From positions 1-10,361 of the forward strand of contig JAGHDB010000040.1 of NCBI GenBank assembly GCA_021160155.1: a DNA stretch of 10,361 nt, given 5' to 3'. The notes under the pieces were generated by a model. That model was not told the DNA's origin. It saw only the letters and a program-made list of their open reading frames with translations, and did not search any database. Shown here piece after piece: positions 6,944 through 10,361 of this stretch (position 1 is its first letter; the number at the start of each line of letters is the position of its first letter). Position numbers and translations under genes: made by a program. This DNA comes from Bacteroidales bacterium (GTDB lineage Bacteria > Bacteroidota > Bacteroidia > Bacteroidales > UBA12481).

Positions 6944-8269
6944 ATGAGAAACCCTAAGTTCCACTTTGAATGCCGCAATTGCCATGAAACTATTGATGGA
7001 TTCGAACAATGGTTCGCTGACGGGCAGAAATGCCCCAATTGCGGACAAAAATGGGTTGATGTCCGGTACCACGAAGACTACAGCCGGATTCCCAACCTGA
7101 TCCGTGAAAAAGATCAAAAAGCAACCTCTCTTTTTCACTACTTTGATTATCTGCCATTGCTTGATAAAAAAAACATCATCACCCGTGGTGAAGGAGTAAT
7201 ACGTGCTGATCGCTGGCCATTTCTCGAAAAATTTGCCCTTGAACAGTACGGCATTAATCTTACGGTATTAGCTTACCGAAATGACGACAATTACGGAACC
7301 GGTACTTTTAAAGATGTGGCTGCCGCTATGGCTGCATCGGTTTTAAAAGAACAGGGCATCAAAGAATATTGTGTGGCAAGTACCGGAAATATCGCCAATG
7401 CATTTGCCTATTACCTTGCTATAGCCGGAATCTCCCTTTCCGTCTTTATCCCCGATGATGCACTGAAAGCTAACGAAGCAGGTGTCAGTTGTTACGGACA
7501 AAAAGTTTTCAGGGTAAAAGGAGATTACTCCCTGGCAAAAAAAATTGCCGCTGAATATTCCCAAAAACACCACATTCTGCTATCCGGAGGTAATATTGAT
7601 CCGGCACGCGTTGAGGCAAAAAAAACCCAGGTCTTTGAATGGCTGCGACAATTAGGATATATTCCGGATGTATACCTTCAGGCTCTGGCCGGAGGAACCG
7701 GCCCCATCGCGATAGACAAAGGACTCAACGACATCCGGTCATTGAACCTGTTTAACAAAGATCCGCGTTATATCATGGTTCAAACCAGCGGATGTGACCC
7801 GATGACGGCTGCCTGGAAAAAGGCTCAAAAAAATCATTTTCCTGAAGGATGGCTGCATGATTTTCCAATTTACGAGAATCCCAAAACTAAAATCCCTACA
7901 CTGGCTAACGGAAACCCCCAAACATTTCCGATTATCGGCGCACTGGTATATAAAACCGGCGGGGATTTCCTGACATTTAACGAAGATCTGGCTGTGGATG
8001 TAGCCCGTCTGGTTGCTTTCGAAAATCAGGTGCAAATTGGTCCGGCTGCTGCTATTGCTGTTGGAGGCTTTTTTGAAGGATTAAAACAGGGCGTTTTTAA
8101 TGAGGGCGAACGAATTATGATCAATATTGGGGAGGGAATGCGACGTTCACCTGAATTGCTTGAAGAGATGATCTATACAACAGAAATGGTCAGCACTTCT
8201 GAAGAGTGCCGACCATTTAACCGTTTAGATTATCGTGACAGGTTATGGGAACCTGTTAAATCTATTTGA
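6944..8269 (+). CDS. threonine synthase-family PLP enzyme, candidate cysteate synthase
   Basis: A 441-residue fold-type II PLP enzyme. An N-terminal zinc-ribbon has CRNC at 10-13 and CPNC at 30-33, as in 'thermophile-type' threonine synthases and in their relative, archaeal cysteate synthase. The PLP lysine is K123 in GTGTFKD. ASTGN at 145-149 is the substrate loop, and the glycine loop LAGGTGP at 248-254 binds the PLP phosphate. Differences from threonine synthase are clear: the usual EGxTPL motif is replaced by RGEGVIRADRW (81-91), and the C-terminal TGHGLKDP motif by INIGEGMRRSP (394-404). Automated annotation would probably say threonine synthase. It is the last gene of a sulfite-producing operon with no sulfite reductase, so I infer that it uses sulfite to make L-cysteate from O-phosphoserine. 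True threonine synthase activity, or another PLP beta-replacement reaction, remains possible. The start lies 17 bases after cysN. The stop overlaps the end of the opposing gene by 8 bases. Confidence 0.7.
   Translation: MRNPKFHFECRNCHETIDGFEQWFADGQKCPNCGQKWVDVRYHEDYSRIPNLIREKDQKATSLFHYFDYLPLLDKKNIITRGEGVIRADRWPFLEKFALEQYGINLTVLAYRNDDNYGTGTFKDVAAAMAASVLKEQGIKEYCVASTGNIANAFAYYLAIAGISLSVFIPDDALKANEAGVSCYGQKVFRVKGDYSLAKKIAAEYSQKHHILLSGGNIDPARVEAKKTQVFEWLRQLGYIPDVYLQALAGGTGPIAIDKGLNDIRSLNLFNKDPRYIMVQTSGCDPMTAAWKKAQKNHFPEGWLHDFPIYENPKTKIPTLANGNPQTFPIIGALVYKTGGDFLTFNEDLAVDVARLVAFENQVQIGPAAAIAVGGFFEGLKQGVFNEGERIMINIGEGMRRSPELLEEMIYTTEMVSTSEECRPFNRLDYRDRLWEPVKSI
8184..8218. terminator. imperfect hairpin, possible bidirectional terminator
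   Basis: Bases 8184-8191 (aaatggtc) pair perfectly with 8211-8218 (gaccattt). After one A/C mismatch, 8193-8197 (gcact) pairs with 8205-8209 (agtgc) around a 7-base loop. It lies inside the PLP enzyme gene, about 50 bases before its stop and 44 bases beyond the stop of the opposing gene. The opposite-strand transcript would meet UUUCUGUUGU after the stem, a weak U-rich run; the + strand has only UUU. A role as terminator for the leftward gene is possible but unproven, and the stem may be a coincidence of coding sequence. Confidence 0.3.
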
Positions 8270-10361
8270 TCAGTTTTTCCATTGCCGTCAACTGGCCATC
8301 TTTGTAAACCCGGATCAAATACAAACCTTTCTCCCATGAAGTTGTGTGCCACCTGATCAGGGTTGCATCCGGTTTGTTGATCAGATCAATTACCTGACCC
8401 ATTACATTCACCACTTCAATCCGGTCAGCCGGTTCAGGAGTTTCGGTTATTAATTCATCCTGAAACGGATTAGGATATACCCTGATCTGATGACTCCAAG
8501 GCAGATCATTGATCCCTGTATTGAACGAAACCGTTACTTGATAATCCAATGTAGATGCATCCTCAGCTTCAACAGTATAAATAACCGGCGTGGTAAAGTT
8601 ATTCGGTGAAACACCACTTACCTGCTCAACCAGGCCGACAAAGGCCTTCGACAACGGTGACAATGTAAAACTGGCTACCAGATTGGTTACATCCGTACCC
8701 ACAGGAACCACCACGCTGATCTCAGTCCCGGTAATCTGTCCGATGGCAGGAGGATTAAGCTGATTGAAACTATATGCCATAATGGATTTCAAGCGACTGG
8801 CCTGGGTAATCACCACTACATTGGCACTGGCGTTCGACATATTATTGCTCATATCAACCGCATAAGCGTGGTAATTACCGGGCACCAAACCGGCAATTGA
8901 CACCGGAGCATCCGTATTGGCAGCAATGACAAAATTCTTGGCGCCCTGATTGGCCACAACGGCAGCATCCAATTGAGCTTTATTAGCCTGAGGTACTCCC
9001 TCAATAATCAAATAAACAAAACCAGAAGCATCGGAACTGCGAATATTTACTACATTGAACGGTGCATTACTAATTGTTTGTGCATCCACTGAAACAGTAG
9101 GAGGCATCTGATCCTGGATAGTAATGGCATTGGTCCCTTTTGCTGACATATTGCCGGCAGCATCAATGGCATAAGCATAATAAACACCCGGCGTCATATT
9201 AAAAGTTGAAATCGGAATATCCGTATCCGCAGCTGTAACATAAGCCGAACGCCCGTTACCTGCAGCAACGGCCGCCTCAAGCTGAGCTACCGAACTTTGT
9301 GCCACTCCGGTCTTAATAATGTACACTTTACCATCATCCTCGTTTGAACGAACCACTACAAACATCCCCTGAAGATTAGAAACCGTTTGAGCTGCATTAG
9401 AAACCACAGGGGGAGTCACATCTACACTTTCATACACCGAAACCAGGTAATCTTTCATCGTACCATCCTGGGCATAAACTTCATAAACTACCGGATTGGT
9501 AAAATCATTGATGGTTACACCACTTTGCTGTATTCCCAGACTTCTAATCCTTACCGTAGTAATGGGTGACGAAGTAAAAGTGGCTACAAGAGCCGTACGA
9601 TCCGTCTCGTCCGGCACCTCTACATTTATGGTTCTTGCTGTTTGATCAATAACTCCTATTGCATCCGCAGTTAAAGCGGCATTTTTTGCAGCTTCAAAGA
9701 GGAAAGTCAACATATCCTTAGCTGAGCTGGCCGGATGGATTGTCACCGTAACTGTGTAATCATTTGAAGAACCATCCTCGGCGGTTACCGTATACACAAC
9801 GGGATTAGTAAAATCATTAGCCGTGGTTCCACTAACCTGCGCCACACCTCCGATATCAACCGTTGACAAATAAGAATTTGTAAACGTGGCCACAAGTGCT
9901 GTTACATCAGTACCGTAAGGTACTTCCAGATCAATCGTCAACGCGGTTTGATCAATAGTCCCGGTAACCGGCGGGTTCAAAGCCTGAAAACTATAGGCGG
10001 TAATTTGCTTGGCGGTTTGAACCGGGTTATTGGTTACGGTAACCTGCCAGGAAGTAGTAGAACCATCCTGCGCCTGGATCACATAAGTAACCACTACATC
10101 AAAATCATTAGCTGTAGTACCCGATACCTGCTGTACGCCACCTACGAAAGCAGTAGCATGATCAGAGAGCGTAAAGGTAGCTACCAGCCCGAGACGACTC
10201 ACCGAATGCGGAATATTAACCTGGATAGTTTGGGTGCTATTATTTATGGTACCGGTAGCCGGTGGAGTAATGCCCTGAAAACTATAGGTAAGTATTTTCT
10301 TCTCCGTATTAGGATCAATAATCACCGTCACGATATAAATTTCACTAGAACCATCCTCAGC
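8262..10361 (-). CDS. secreted multi-repeat protein with T9SS type A sorting domain, N-terminus beyond the window
   Basis: C-terminal part of a large exported protein whose 5' end lies past base 10361. The GTG at 10331 is internal, because the frame continues upstream as AEDGSSEIYI, the end of another repeat. About 699 residues are visible. Reading from the right edge: the tail of one Ig-like repeat, three full copies (9420-10301), two copies of a different repeat (8793-9419), a fourth full Ig-like copy (8514-8792), a short linker, and a T9SS sorting domain (8265-8489). The Ig-like repeats recall DUF5018-type domains of Bacteroidota surface proteins. The protein would be secreted across the outer membrane and anchored or released. 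No catalytic domain is visible; any lies in the missing part. It is convergent with, and overlaps by 8 bases, the gene to its left, so it belongs to a separate unit. Function cannot be assigned beyond a surface or extracellular role. Confidence 0.9.
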   Translation of the reverse strand, partial: AEDGSSEIYIVTVIIDPNTEKKILTYSFQGITPPATGTINNSTQTIQVNIPHSVSRLGLVATFTLSDHATAFVGGVQQVSGTTANDFDVVVTYVIQAQDGSTTSWQVTVTNNPVQTAKQITAYSFQALNPPVTGTIDQTALTIDLEVPYGTDVTALVATFTNSYLSTVDIGGVAQVSGTTANDFTNPVVYTVTAEDGSSNDYTVTVTIHPASSAKDMLTFLFEAAKNAALTADAIGVIDQTARTINVEVPDETDRTALVATFTSSPITTVRIRSLGIQQSGVTINDFTNPVVYEVYAQDGTMKDYLVSVYESVDVTPPVVSNAAQTVSNLQGMFVVVRSNEDDGKVYIIKTGVAQSSVAQLEAAVAAGNGRSAYVTAADTDIPISTFNMTPGVYYAYAIDAAGNMSAKGTNAITIQDQMPPTVSVDAQTISNAPFNVVNIRSSDASGFVYLIIEGVPQANKAQLDAAVVANQGAKNFVIAANTDAPVSIAGLVPGNYHAYAVDMSNNMSNASANVVVITQASRLKSIMAYSFNQLNPPAIGQITGTEISVVVPVGTDVTNLVASFTLSPLSKAFVGLVEQVSGVSPNNFTTPVIYTVEAEDASTLDYQVTVSFNTGINDLPWSHQIRVYPNPFQDELITETPEPADRIEVVNVMGQVIDLINKPDATLIRWHTTSWEKGLYLIRVYKDGQLTAMEKLIK
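8265..8489 (-). other. T9SS type A C-terminal sorting domain
   Basis: The last 75 residues contain VYPNPFQDEL, VVNVMGQVID, WEKGLYLIRVYKDG and end in KLIK. This is the typical pattern of the Por secretion system C-terminal sorting domain, which directs Bacteroidota proteins through the type IX system and is removed on export. It is the strongest single marker of the phylum and shows that the host has a T9SS. Confidence 0.93.
8514..8792 (-). repeat. isolated fourth full Ig-like repeat next to the sorting domain
   Basis: This 93-residue copy has the same landmarks as the block at 9420-10301: AYSFNQLNPPAIGQITG, VPVGTDVTNLVASFT, VGLVEQVSGVSPNNFTTPVIYTVEAED and DYQVTVS. It is separated from that block by the two different repeats and joined to the sorting domain by a short GINDLPWSH linker. 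Confidence 0.8.
8793..9419 (-). repeat. two copies of a second, about 104-residue protein repeat
   Basis: Copies at 9108-9419 and 8793-9107 share TPPVVSNAAQTVSN / MPPTVSVDAQTISN, VYIIKTGVAQ / VYLIIEGVPQ, AQLEAAV / AQLDAAV, AADTDIPIS / AANTDAPVS and YAYAIDAAGNMS / HAYAVDMSNNMS. They look like beta-sandwich modules unrelated in detail to the flanking Ig-like repeats, which they split into a block of three and a single copy. Confidence 0.85.
9420..10361 (-). repeat. tandem Ig-like protein repeats (three full, one partial)
   Basis: Three tandem repeats of about 96-101 residues, at 10014-10301, 9723-10013 and 9420-9722, plus the tail of another at 10302-10361. Each runs from a YSFQ-like strand followed by NPPxTGTID, through LVATFT and GGVxQVSGTTANDF, to YTVTAEDGSSxDYTVTVT. 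Close DNA matches occur too: the DQTA stretch reads gtttgatcaata on the + strand in two copies. The copy at 9420-9722 is the most diverged. Confidence 0.85.

Noticed and set aside
6944..8269. Simple call of housekeeping threonine synthase (thrC)
   Set aside because: Family membership is clear, but key motifs differ and the operon is about sulfur, so a definite thrC name would overstate the evidence.
10329..10331. GTG at 10331 as the start of the leftward gene
   Set aside because: Codons upstream to the window edge continue the repeat pattern (AEDGSS), so the gene starts beyond the window.
8514..10361. CRISPR-like or mobile-element repeats
   Set aside because: The periodic DNA similarity follows the reading frame and encodes protein repeats of about 95 residues. 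There are no short identical repeats with unique spacers and no transposase.

Overview
The window looks like chromosomal DNA of a member of the Bacteroidota. Three things point there: a type IX secretion (T9SS) C-terminal sorting domain, a TAnnTTTG-type promoter just ahead of an operon, and start codons with no Shine-Dalgarno sequence. It is densely coded, with no gene-free stretch over 30 bases and no RNA genes, insertion sequences or CRISPR arrays that I can see. Both end genes run off the window.

Region 1 (1-3955, + strand) is a sugar-uptake operon. It holds the 3' part of a galactokinase (galK), a lipoprotein with a probable mutarotase-like fold, and a sodium/galactose-type symporter. The symporter keeps the sodium and galactose ligand residues known from Vibrio SGLT. 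A coherent reading is periplasmic handling of galactose, sodium-driven import, then phosphorylation to galactose-1-phosphate.

Region 2 (3983-8269, + strand) is a sulfate-activation operon behind its own promoter: cysH (iron-sulfur APS reductase), cysD, cysN (the two ATP sulfurylase subunits), and a PLP enzyme of the threonine synthase family. CysDN makes APS from sulfate and ATP, and CysH reduces APS to sulfite. No sulfite reductase or APS kinase is present here. The last gene lacks several threonine synthase hallmarks and resembles the lineage that gave rise to archaeal cysteate synthase, which joins sulfite to O-phosphoserine. I therefore propose that this operon makes L-cysteate, the head-group precursor of the sulfonolipids (capnoids) of Bacteroidota. 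This is inference and is the main point of interest.

Region 3 (8262-10361, - strand) is the C-terminal part of a large secreted repeat protein. It has several copies of a roughly 95-residue Ig-like repeat, an inserted pair of a second repeat type, and a type A T9SS sorting domain. Its stop codon lies inside the tail of the PLP enzyme gene, so the two convergent genes overlap by 8 bases. An imperfect hairpin inside the PLP gene may help end transcription.
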